NCBI GenBank assembly: GCA_036268455.1
Contig: DATAUD010000113.1
Location: 11,445-75,444 of the forward strand
Reading direction: 5' to 3'
Source: DATAUD01 sp036268455
Lineage (GTDB): Bacteria; Verrucomicrobiota; Verrucomicrobiia; Limisphaerales; Palsa-1400
DNA: 64,000 nucleotides
The position numbers and the translations under genes were made by a program. The stretch's first letter is position 1; every line of letters starts with the position of its first letter. This document shows positions 15,289 to 22,990 of the stretch, in pieces. Under the pieces are notes generated by a model. The model had not been told where the DNA came from, searched no databases, and saw only the letters and a program-made list of their open reading frames with translations.

Positions 15289-18225
15289 GTGAACATCAGC
15301 GTAACAATCGATGGCGTTGCCAGGGAAGCAATGGCCGGAGAACGCTTAGTGGACTTGTTGAACCGCGTCGGAAACAAGATTCCGCAGGTCTGTTACCATC
15401 CGCAGCTTGGGCCAATTCAAACGTGCGACACCTGCATGGTCGAGGCTGGCGGGAAGCTTGTAAGGGCGTGCGCAACCATCGCGGCGGATGGGATGGAGGT
15501 TTCAACGGCATCGGCGAGGGCGACGGCGGCGCAACGGGAAGCGTTCGACCGGATTTTGGGCAATCACCTGCTCTATTGCACCGTTTGCGATAATAGCAAC
15601 GGCAATTGCGTCGTCCACAATACGACGAAGCTCCTCGACGTCGAGCATCAGCGGATTCCTTTCAAGCCGAAACCCTTTGTGGTGGACTCGACGAATCCGT
15701 TTTATCGGTATGATCCCGATCAGTGCATTCTTTGCGGGCGTTGCGTTGAAGCGTGCCAGAATGTCCAGGTCAACGAGACTTTGTCGATCCGGTGGGAAGA
15801 CCCGCATCCGCGCGTGCTTTGGGATGGCGGCGCGAATATTGGCGAGTCTAGTTGCGTTTCGTGCGGACATTGCATCAGCGTTTGCCCGTGCAATGCGCTG
15901 ATGGAAAAAACAATGCTCGGCAAGGCGGGTTTTTTGACGAATCTTCCAAAAACCGCGCTGGATGGAATGATTGACATCGTCAAAGGCGTCGAACCGGCCA
16001 CGGGATACGGCGGCATAATGAAAGTTTCGGATGTCGAGGCGGCGATGCGCGAATCCCGCATTCGCCGAACGAAAACAGTTTGCACCTATTGCGGCGTCGG
16101 GTGCAGTTTTAATATTTGGACAAAGGACCGGCACATTTTGAAGGTCGAACCAAGCGAAGGGCCGGCAAACGGAATTTCCACCTGCGTAAAGGGAAAATTT
16201 GCGTGGGACTTTGTCAACAGCAAGGATCGACTCACCAAACCGCTCATCCGCGAAGGGGAAAAATTTCGCGAAGCAAGCTGGGATGAGGCCCTGGACTTTG
16301 CCGCGCGACGGATGAGGGAAATCAAGGCGCAGAGCGGTCCCGATGCGCTTGCGTTCATCTCGTCGTCCAAATGCACGAACGAAGAGAGCTACCTGATGCA
16401 GAAGCTGGCGCGCGGCGTGATTGGAACGAACAACATGGATAATTGCTCGCGCTACTGCCAATCGCCGGCCACCGTCGGGTTGTGGCGGACGGTTGGTTAC
16501 GGCGGCGATTCGGGGTCGATCAAGGACATCGAGAATGCGAGTCTCGTAGTCATCGTCGGCAGCAATACCGCCGAAAGTCATCCCGTCCTGGCGACGCGCG
16601 TCAAACGCGCCCACAAATTGCGTGGGCAAAAGCTCATCGTCTTCGATTTGCGCGAAAACGAAATGGCCAAACGCGCCGATCTGTTTGTGCGCCCAAAACC
16701 GGGCACGGACCTTGTGTGGCTCTCGGCGATCAGCCGTTACATTTTGGAAAATGGGATGGCGAAGGAACCATTTCTTAAACAATGGGTGAATGGTTTGGCG
16801 GAATACAAAAAGAGCCTTGAACCTTTCACGATGGAATTCGCGGCGCAGACGTGCGGCTTGCCCATCGAGACGTTGAGGCAAGTGGCGCAAATGATCGCGG
16901 AAGCCGAGGGCGTTTGCATTCTCTGGGCGATGGGCGTCACGCAACATTGCATGGGTTCGGACACCTCAACGGCCATCTCGAATCTGTTGCTGGTGACTGG
17001 CAATTACATGCGCACGGGGACCGGCGCGTATCCGTTGCGCGGACATAACAACGTCCAGGGAGCCAGCGATCACGGGGCGATGCCAAACTTCCTGCCCGGC
17101 TACCAATCCGTGGATGATCCGGCGGTGCGGGCGCGCTTTGAAGCCGCCTGGAACGTGAAACTTCCAACCGCCAAAGGCCTGGATAATCACGAAATGATCG
17201 AAGCGGTTTACGAGGGCAAACTCAAGGCGATGTATTTGTTCGGCGAGGAAATCAGCCTGGTGGATTCCAATTCCAATTTTATTGATGAGGGATTGGCGAA
17301 GCTGGAATTCTTCGCCGTGCAGGACATTTTTTTTAGCGCCACATGCCGGTTTGCCGATGTGGTATTTCCAGCCAGTCCCAGCCTGGAAAAGGAAGGGACG
17401 TTTACGAACACTGAACGACGCATTCAAAGGCTTTATCAAGTGTTTGAGCCGTTGGAAGACAGCCGGCCTGACTGGCAAATCATCCAGGACCTTGCCAATC
17501 GCCTCGGCGCGGGCTGGAATTATCGCGATCCCGCGGAAATCTACAGGGAAATTGCGGCGCTGACGCCTATGTTCGCGGGCGTAACGTATGAGCGCCTGGA
17601 AGGGTATAAGACCTTGCAATGGCCAGTCGCGGCGGATGGAACAAGCCAACCGCTGCTTTACACGAAAGGCTTCAATTTCCCGGATGGAAAAGCCAAATTA
17701 TTCCCGCTTTCCTACACCATGCCGACAGACCAGCCGAACGGTGAATTCGATCTGCACCTGAATAATGGCCGCCTGCTCGAACATTTCCATGAGGGAAATA
17801 TGACCTACCGCAGTGACGGAATTCGCGAGAAGACGCCGGATACCTTTGTGGAAGTTTCGCCGGCGCTCGCGTCCGAGCGAGGAATTCAGAGCGGCTCGTG
17901 GGTGCAACTGGTTTCGCGTTATGGCCAGGTTCGAGTGCGCGCGCTGGTCACTGATCGCGTCCAGGGCAAGGAGCTATACATGCCGATGAATTCCTCCGAA
18001 AGCCCGGTCAACCGCCTTACCGGCAACCACGTGGATAAAGTAACCCACACACCCGCATACAAGGAAACTTCCGTCCTGCTTCGCGTTCTGCCCGAAGTTG
18101 GCGAGAATCCCCTGCCCCGGATAAATCCTCGCTACGGCCATCCGACGCCTCAACGCGGGGTCGAAGTCGAACGAAAGTGGCAGCGTCCGGATTACAAGGT
18201 TCCCGGAATTCAAAACGGAGAATAA
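15289..18225 (+). CDS. fdhF: formate dehydrogenase alpha subunit, molybdopterin-dependent (FdhF-like, with NuoG-type N terminus)
   Basis: A 978-residue cytoplasmic molybdoenzyme expected to oxidise formate to CO2. The N-terminal [2Fe-2S] ferredoxin domain has C35, C46, C49 and C61. Next is a NuoG-like His/Cys cluster (about H93, C97, C100, C107), then two [4Fe-4S] sets (C146/149/152/156 and C189/192/195/199). The catalytic domain begins with the [4Fe-4S] motif C265/C268/C272/C299. The metal-ligand position is Cys390 in NCSRYCQSPAT, so no selenocysteine is needed. The next residue is Gln where E. coli FdhF has catalytic His141. The molybdopterin-dinucleotide-binding domain closes the protein. 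The GTG start at 15289 abuts its AGGAG; ATC at 15295 is spaced better but is non-canonical. A DUF1641 gene follows two bases later. Confidence 0.92.
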   Translation: MNISVTIDGVAREAMAGERLVDLLNRVGNKIPQVCYHPQLGPIQTCDTCMVEAGGKLVRACATIAADGMEVSTASARATAAQREAFDRILGNHLLYCTVCDNSNGNCVVHNTTKLLDVEHQRIPFKPKPFVVDSTNPFYRYDPDQCILCGRCVEACQNVQVNETLSIRWEDPHPRVLWDGGANIGESSCVSCGHCISVCPCNALMEKTMLGKAGFLTNLPKTALDGMIDIVKGVEPATGYGGIMKVSDVEAAMRESRIRRTKTVCTYCGVGCSFNIWTKDRHILKVEPSEGPANGISTCVKGKFAWDFVNSKDRLTKPLIREGEKFREASWDEALDFAARRMREIKAQSGPDALAFISSSKCTNEESYLMQKLARGVIGTNNMDNCSRYCQSPATVGLWRTVGYGGDSGSIKDIENASLVVIVGSNTAESHPVLATRVKRAHKLRGQKLIVFDLRENEMAKRADLFVRPKPGTDLVWLSAISRYILENGMAKEPFLKQWVNGLAEYKKSLEPFTMEFAAQTCGLPIETLRQVAQMIAEAEGVCILWAMGVTQHCMGSDTSTAISNLLLVTGNYMRTGTGAYPLRGHNNVQGASDHGAMPNFLPGYQSVDDPAVRARFEAAWNVKLPTAKGLDNHEMIEAVYEGKLKAMYLFGEEISLVDSNSNFIDEGLAKLEFFAVQDIFFSATCRFADVVFPASPSLEKEGTFTNTERRIQRLYQVFEPLEDSRPDWQIIQDLANRLGAGWNYRDPAEIYREIAALTPMFAGVTYERLEGYKTLQWPVAADGTSQPLLYTKGFNFPDGKAKLFPLSYTMPTDQPNGEFDLHLNNGRLLEHFHEGNMTYRSDGIREKTPDTFVEVSPALASERGIQSGSWVQLVSRYGQVRVRALVTDRVQGKELYMPMNSSESPVNRLTGNHVDKVTHTPAYKETSVLLRVLPEVGENPLPRINPRYGHPTPQRGVEVERKWQRPDYKVPGIQNGE

Positions 18226-18227
18226 TT

Positions 18228-18689
18228 ATGTCGCAAGCGATCCCATTGGAATTGCCGCCGCGTGATCCGCGCGCCGAATTGCAAAACCGCCTTCAAAACG
18301 CCCCGCTGGAACACGCGGAAGCGTTGCTCTCCGCCTACGAAGTGCTGCAGGAGCTTCATGATCGCGGCGTACTTGATCAAATGCGCGGCGCCTTGGGATC
18401 GAGGGACAAGGTGGTCGAGATCATCGTCGAAGCGGCGAAAAATCCCGAGACAATTCGAGGACTTCGGAACTTGGTTAGCCTGGCGAAGGTCCTTGGCAAT
18501 ATTGAGCCTGAGTTTATTGAAGGGTTCGCGCGATCGCTGCCGGAAGCTATCGCCCTGACGAAAGCGCAGGGGGCAAATCCGCCCGGATTGTGGGGATTTT
18601 TTAAGAAACTCACGAATAGAAATTCGCGGCGCGGAATGCTCTTTGCCGCGACTGCGGTTGAATCATTCGGGAAGAACCTGCCCAATTAA
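18228..18689 (+). CDS. DUF1641 domain protein, formate dehydrogenase partner
   Basis: From ATG 18228 (GGAG just upstream) the product is 153 residues. It is helical, with LHDRGVLDQMRGALGSRDKVVEIIVEAAKNPETIRGLRNLVSLAKVLG typical of DUF1641. This family is coded next to FdhF-type dehydrogenases, for instance YrhD/YjgD beside YrhE/YjgC in Bacillus. It is two bases downstream of fdhF and surely co-transcribed. It is probably an accessory or small subunit; its biochemical role is not established. Its last 27 bases overlap the 3' end of mobA on the other strand. Confidence 0.85.
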   Translation: MSQAIPLELPPRDPRAELQNRLQNAPLEHAEALLSAYEVLQELHDRGVLDQMRGALGSRDKVVEIIVEAAKNPETIRGLRNLVSLAKVLGNIEPEFIEGFARSLPEAIALTKAQGANPPGLWGFFKKLTNRNSRRGMLFAATAVESFGKNLPN

Positions 18690-19247
18690 ATCAGACGCCG
18701 TATTCATATTCAGGTAATGCGGGAGATCGTCGGCAGTCAAATTACAGGCTTCGGCTAAGCCTCGATTTACAAGACGTTGCGCCAAATGTTGAAGGGCCAA
18801 GTCGCCGCCGGCCAGCAATTCCTCCGCGACGGACAACGCCTCCGCCGGGTAAATCGCGCATAGCGGTTCAAAGTAATCGTCATGCCACGGGATGACTCCA
18901 ACACCCCGCCGCGCCAGACACCAAAGTTTGCGCAAATGCTCCGTCGTCATCCGCGGCAAATCAATTGCCAGAACAAGCAGGTGCGAAGTCTCCAACCGGC
19001 CCAACGCAACCGCGACGCCGCTCAACGGCCCGCGCGACGGCGGTTCGTCAATTATAACTTCCCACGGCGGTGAAACCCACGCCGGCGCGGTTCGCGCGGA
19101 TACCCAAAGCGCTTTGGCGCCCAAACCGCTTAAAATCCGAGTCTGCCGCTGCCACATCGTTTCACCCGCAATCACCACAGACGCCTTATCCACGCCCATT
19201 CGTCGGGATTGTCCGCCGACGAGGAGGATGGCGCTTAACGTCGTCAT
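18663..19247 (-). CDS. mobA: molybdenum cofactor guanylyltransferase MobA
   Basis: Transfers GMP from GTP to molybdopterin to form the guanine dinucleotide cofactor used by formate dehydrogenases. The product is 194 residues, the normal length. The nucleotidyltransferase signature LLVGGQSRRMGVDKA is at 8-22. DEPPSRGPLSGVAVAL follows, and VLAIDLPRMT holds the metal-binding Asp. YFEPLCAIYP matches the conserved substrate region. Its ATG overlaps the fdhD stop by four bases (19244-19247), so the two are translationally coupled. It converges on and overlaps the DUF1641 gene. Confidence 0.93.
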   Translation of the reverse strand: MTTLSAILLVGGQSRRMGVDKASVVIAGETMWQRQTRILSGLGAKALWVSARTAPAWVSPPWEVIIDEPPSRGPLSGVAVALGRLETSHLLVLAIDLPRMTTEHLRKLWCLARRGVGVIPWHDDYFEPLCAIYPAEALSVAEELLAGGDLALQHLAQRLVNRGLAEACNLTADDLPHYLNMNTASDLIGQVLPE

Positions 19248-20044
19248 TCGATTCGCTCCGCTCCGGCGTAAATGTTCATCTTATCGCCGCGCAGAAAACC
19301 GATAAGTGTCTGCCCGCTCTCACGCGCGAATTCCGCGGCGAGGCTGCTGGGCGCCGAGATCGCCGCGACGATGGGGACGCCCGCGGCGAGCGCCTTCTGC
19401 ATCATCTCGAAAGACGCCCGGCCGCTGAGCAACAACATGTGTCCGCGAAGCGGCAGCCGGTTTTCCATCAAAGCCCAGCCGACGACTTTGTCCAGCGCGT
19501 TGTGGCGTCCCACGTCCTCGCGGAGCGCGAGGAGCCGGCCCGCAAGATCGAACAAAGCGCATGCGTGCAACCCACCGGTGCGTTTGAACGTTTCTTGCGC
19601 CGAGGCAAGCGATCGGACCAGTCCAGGCAGCACTTGTGGGCTGACGGAGCAATGGTCTTCGACTGGCGGGAATTGCTGGCGTACAGCGTCAATGGACGCC
19701 TTGCTGCAAATGCCGCAACTCGAAGAGGTAAAAACGTGCCGCGTCAACTTCTTCAAGTCCATGGATTCCGGCGTTCGCAGGCGGACGTTCACCACATTGC
19801 ACCCATCCGAAATGATGTCAACAATATCGTTGAGGGCGCGCACCAACCCTTCCGTCACGAGAAATCCCGCCGCCAATTCGCGATCATCCCCAGGCGTCCG
19901 CATGACAACCGCGACGCTCGACCCTTCGACGCGGATTTCCAGCGGCGCTTCCGCCGCCAGAAAATCCTTATCGTCAAACCCCGAAAGCCCGTTGACGCGC
20001 CGCACCGCGACTTCTTTGACCGGTTCAGAACGCATGGATTGCAT
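19244..20044 (-). CDS. fdhD: formate dehydrogenase accessory sulfurtransferase FdhD
   Basis: A 266-residue FdhD. It carries sulfur from a cysteine desulfurase to the molybdenum cofactor, which activates formate dehydrogenase. Landmarks are EAPLEIRV, DDRELAAGFLVTEGL (53-67), the sulfur-carrying loop SSSCGICSKAS with C110 and C113, GGLHACALFD, and EDVGRHNALDKVVG. A second in-frame ATG three codons in is an alternative start. It is the first gene of the fdhD-mobA pair and lies divergent from the TOBE-protein gene across a 73-base gap holding a perfect palindrome. Confidence 0.95.
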   Translation of the reverse strand: MQSMRSEPVKEVAVRRVNGLSGFDDKDFLAAEAPLEIRVEGSSVAVVMRTPGDDRELAAGFLVTEGLVRALNDIVDIISDGCNVVNVRLRTPESMDLKKLTRHVFTSSSCGICSKASIDAVRQQFPPVEDHCSVSPQVLPGLVRSLASAQETFKRTGGLHACALFDLAGRLLALREDVGRHNALDKVVGWALMENRLPLRGHMLLLSGRASFEMMQKALAAGVPIVAAISAPSSLAAEFARESGQTLIGFLRGDKMNIYAGAERIE

Positions 20045-20054
20045 GATCGATACT

Positions 20055-20066
20055 ACATTTAAATGT
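20055..20066. promoter_or_regulatory. perfect 12-base palindrome between fdhD and the TOBE protein gene
   Basis: ACATTTAAATGT is fully self-complementary and sits 11 bases before fdhD and 51 bases before the divergent TOBE gene. It is a candidate operator for a shared regulator of molybdenum or formate genes. It does not match the E. coli ModE site as I know it. Confidence 0.35.
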
Positions 20067-20117
20067 GATTTGCCTCCAGCGCCATCGCCGATTAACGTTT
20101 ATCGCCGAAATGATTTT

Positions 20118-20336
20118 ATGAAAAACCAAAGCAAGAAAATGAGCATCCGAAACCAACTCGCCGGAAAAATCGTTGAATTGACGAAGGGCAAGGTGGTTTC
20201 CGAGGTCGTCGTGCGCACGGCTGCTGGAGACGTTGCGTCCATCATAACAACAGGTTCGGTCAAACAAATGAAGCTCAAGAAAGGGGACAAAGTATCGGTC
20301 ATGGTGAAGGCCACCGAAGCCTTCATTCAGAAATGA
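20118..20336 (+). CDS. TOBE-domain molybdate/molybdopterin-binding protein (molbindin)
   Basis: A 72-residue Mop-like protein: IRNQLAGKIVELTKGKVVSEVVVRTAAGDVASIITTGSVKQMKLKKGDKVSVMVKATEAFI is a single TOBE domain. It has the SxRNxLxGKIxxLxxGxVxxEV pattern of molbindins that bind molybdate in the cytoplasm. The start could be ATG 20118 or the in-frame ATG of MSIRNQ. The neighbours fdhD, mobA and the molybdoenzyme gene fit a molybdate storage or buffering role. No modABC transporter is visible here. Confidence 0.88.
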   Translation: MKNQSKKMSIRNQLAGKIVELTKGKVVSEVVVRTAAGDVASIITTGSVKQMKLKKGDKVSVMVKATEAFIQK

Positions 20337-20455
20337 TTTGGCCCCGTTGAAAACATGGGTCGTGATTTGCGCAGGCGCCTCCCGCTCTTTCCTATAACTT
20401 TCTCATTGTCTGTTTCCTTTATGCCGCCGCGAGCATTTGCCAGATGTTTTCTAAT

Positions 20456-20484
20456 TTGGCAGATAAACTGATAAGTTATATTGT
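20456..20484 (+). promoter_or_regulatory. marR promoter with internal dyad, leaderless layout
   Basis: TTGGCA (20456-20461), exactly 17 bases, TATTGT (20479-20484), then GTG six bases later at 20491. The spacer holds AACT-GATA-AGTT within a longer imperfect dyad, a plausible site for the MarR protein itself. The spacing predicts transcription starting at or next to the GTG. Confidence 0.5.
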
Positions 20485-20490
20485 TTAATT

Positions 20491-20937
20491 GTGATTGCTC
20501 AAAAAAGCGGCGAAGCCGCGGTTGAGGATTTCGCCCTGGCGTTGAGTTTGCTGGTGCGCCGGATTCGCGCCGATGCGTCGCCGGAATTGCGGGAATTCTC
20601 CTGGACACAAAAAGCGGTCCTCTCCCGCCTTGAAAAGGACGGACCGGCGACCAGCGCGAACCTCGCCCGCGCCGAAGGCGTCAAACCGCAATCCATGAGC
20701 ACGGCCCTGGCGTTGCTTGAGAAAATGGGACTGGTCGAGCGCAAGGCTCACCCTACGGACGGCCGCCAGATCAACATCAAACTGACGGCCAAGGGCATCG
20801 AGTTGCGAAGGAATACCAAGGAGGCGAAGCACAAATGGCTCTCGCAGGCCATCGCGAAATTCGACAGGCAGGAACAGACAACACTCTTCAAGGCCGGCGA
20901 ACTCATCAAGCGGATGGCGGAAAGGAATGAAGTATGA
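20491..20937 (+). CDS. MarR family transcriptional regulator
   Basis: A 148-residue winged-helix regulator. It has FSWTQKAVLSRLEKDGPATSANLARAEGVKPQSMSTALALLEKMGLVERKAHPTDGRQINIKLTAKG, the MarR DNA-binding core with the D-x-R wing motif (DGRQ). GTG 20491 lies six bases after a good -10 box. The stop TGA overlaps the ATG of the next gene (20934), so the hydrolase is coupled to it. A DHA2 exporter follows. The layout suggests a repressor that controls its own operon in response to an aromatic or drug-like effector. Confidence 0.9.
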   Translation: MIAQKSGEAAVEDFALALSLLVRRIRADASPELREFSWTQKAVLSRLEKDGPATSANLARAEGVKPQSMSTALALLEKMGLVERKAHPTDGRQINIKLTAKGIELRRNTKEAKHKWLSQAIAKFDRQEQTTLFKAGELIKRMAERNEV

Positions 20938-21504
20938 AACTTGATCCCCAAAAAACGGCGTTTCTGACGCTGGATCTTCAAAAAGGAATCTTCGGTCTCG
21001 TGCCGGATTCTGAACGCATGATGCCCGTTGCCGCGAAGGCCGTCGCGTTTGCGCGGCAAAATCAGTTCCGCATCATTCATGTGGGGCTTGGGTTTTCCGA
21101 GGGGCACCCGGAAATTCCGGATTTTGAATCCCCGTTTTTGCGGGTCAAACAAAACAATCTTTTCGTCAAGGGGCACTCCCTCCGTGGAATTTCACGGCGA
21201 TATTTTTCATCCGGACGACCTCGTGATCTACAAGCAGCGAGTGGGCGCGTTTTCGGACAATCATCTTGAGATGGTCCTTCGGTCCCGCCGCATCGAGCAC
21301 CTCGTTTTTTTCGGCGTCGCCACGAGCGGGATTGTTCTCTCCACGCTGAGACGCGCCTTTGACCTGGATTTCCGCAGTGTCGTCCTCAAGGACGCCTGTT
21401 TCGATTCCGACGAGGAGGTTCACCGCGTTTTGACCGAAAAGGTTTTTCCCAGGCAGGCATGGGTTGCCACGACGGACGAATTCATCGCCGCGCAAAAGGG
21501 CTGA
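20934..21504 (+). pseudogene. isochorismatase-like hydrolase, interrupted by a one-base frameshift
   Basis: The first frame (from ATG 20934) reads TAFLTLDLQKGIFG, with the family Asp, up to NNLFVKG and then runs into unrelated residues and a stop at 21269. The second frame carries on correctly from GTPSVEFHGD through DLVIYKQRVGAFSDNHLE, FFGVATSGIVLSTLRRAFDL and the DACFDSD end, stopping at 21504. Removing one G from GGGG at 21170-21173 restores one 190-residue protein. The position of the usual catalytic Cys is not Cys (TSGIVLST), as in a known subgroup of this superfamily. It is either a recent mutation or a base-call error in a G run. Confidence 0.75.
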
Positions 21505-21527
21505 TTCAGAAGGACAAGCGCCACACA

Positions 21528-22967
21528 ATGAGCCGCACCCATTCCGAAAGGCTGGAGCCTGGGGCCTGGAAAATCATCGCCGTCGTGATCCTGGGACCGT
21601 TCATGTCGCAAATGGATTCGACGATCGTGAACGTCTCGCTTTCGTTCATAAAGCAGGAATTGCGCTCTTCAATTGCGTCGGCCCAATGGATTGTCAGCGG
21701 CTATCTGCTCGCCCTAGCCCTCATGTTGCCCCTCAACGCCTGGCTCGTGGCGCGCCTCGGCGCAAAGAGGCTTTATTTAATCTGCTTTTCCTCATTCACA
21801 CTGGCTTCATTCCTGTGCGGCGCGGCCACGACAATGCCGGAGTTGATCGGCGCAAGACTCTTTCAAGGAATGGCGGGAGGCCTTCTCGCCCCATTGACCC
21901 AGTTGATGGTCGCGCGCGTCGCCGGAAGGCAGTTTGCGAGGGTTTTCGGATATGCCGCCGTGCCAGTCCTGCTGGCTCCCCTGGCGGGACCGATCCTGGC
22001 TGGAACCATATTGAAATATCTGGGCTGGCCCTGGCTCTTTTACGTCAATCTGCCGGTCGGGATTTTGGCGGTGGTTCTGGCTGCCTGGATACTCCCGCGC
22101 GACAAGCCGACAACCCAAAAGCATCCTTTTGATCTCACGGGTTTTCTGATGATCTCACCCGGCCTCGTGTGTCTTCTTTACGGATTTGAACAGTCGTCGC
22201 ATCACGGAGACATCCGGATTCTCGTTTTAGGTTTGGTTCTGCTGGGCGCTTTCCTCCGGCACGCGCGCCGGAGGAAAGCGAAGGCGCTGATTGACATCGA
22301 GCTGTTCAAAATTCGTGATTTTTCGGCTGCCGCCACGACGCAATTTCTCGCGTTCGGCATCATGTACGGCGGCCAGTTTCTCATCCCGCTCTTTTTGATT
22401 ACGGGCTGCCGCCTTACGGCGACGCAGGCCGGCTGGATTCTTGGGTCCATGGGAGTGGGCATGCTGTGCGTGTATCCGTGCATGGGAAATTTGACGGATC
22501 GGTTTGGCTGCCGCGCTGTCGCTTCCGGCGGAGTGTTCCTGAATTTTCTGGGGACCCTTCCGTTTCTTTGGATGGCCTTCAGCGGTTTCTCGATGGCGCT
22601 CGCGCTCATCGGCCTCTTTGTTCGCGGCATGGGACAGGGCGCCACGGGCATCCCTTCGATAGCGGCAGCCTACGCCTCCGTTCCGAGGGAAAAATTGAGC
22701 CTCGCCACAATGGCTGTGAATATTGTCCAACGACTCGGCGGCCCCACAATCACGACCGTTATTGCGATCACCGTCTCGTTGTCCGCCAACGTGTCCTCCG
22801 CGTCGGCGCATGCGTTCCTCATTCCGTTCGCGACGCTCGTCGTGCTTCAATTGCTCGTGCTCGCATCCGCCAGCCGTCTTCCGGTCCGTATCCACCAGGA
22901 CGCTGATTCAAGCAAAGCAGCCGGCCCCGCGCCCGGACAACTGACCGTGCGCCCCGAATCCGCCTGA
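21528..22967 (+). CDS. MFS drug exporter, DHA2 (EmrB/QacA) type
   Basis: A 479-residue inner-membrane transporter with about 14 predicted helices, as usual for DHA2 proton antiporters. Family motifs are FMSQMDSTIVNVSL in helix 1 (the DxTIVNVAL signature), AQWIVSGYLLALALMLPLNAWLVARLGAKR (motif A region), RLFQGMAGGLLAPL, and an antiporter motif C-like APLAGPILAGTIL. ATG 21528 is 23 bases after the hydrolase frame ends. As the last gene of the marR-hydrolase-exporter group it probably exports the compound sensed by MarR. Confidence 0.9.
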   Translation: MSRTHSERLEPGAWKIIAVVILGPFMSQMDSTIVNVSLSFIKQELRSSIASAQWIVSGYLLALALMLPLNAWLVARLGAKRLYLICFSSFTLASFLCGAATTMPELIGARLFQGMAGGLLAPLTQLMVARVAGRQFARVFGYAAVPVLLAPLAGPILAGTILKYLGWPWLFYVNLPVGILAVVLAAWILPRDKPTTQKHPFDLTGFLMISPGLVCLLYGFEQSSHHGDIRILVLGLVLLGAFLRHARRRKAKALIDIELFKIRDFSAAATTQFLAFGIMYGGQFLIPLFLITGCRLTATQAGWILGSMGVGMLCVYPCMGNLTDRFGCRAVASGGVFLNFLGTLPFLWMAFSGFSMALALIGLFVRGMGQGATGIPSIAAAYASVPREKLSLATMAVNIVQRLGGPTITTVIAITVSLSANVSSASAHAFLIPFATLVVLQLLVLASASRLPVRIHQDADSSKAAGPAPGQLTVRPESA

Positions 22968-22990
22968 CGCTGGAAGTCTCTAACGATTTC

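Noticed and set aside
15502..16947. 481-codon open frame on the minus strand
   Set aside because: Antisense to the formate dehydrogenase gene; no domain and compositional bias typical of a shadow frame.
15289..18225. possible selenocysteine formate dehydrogenase
   Set aside because: The metal-ligand position is coded by a Cys codon, with no in-frame TGA; no SECIS needed.
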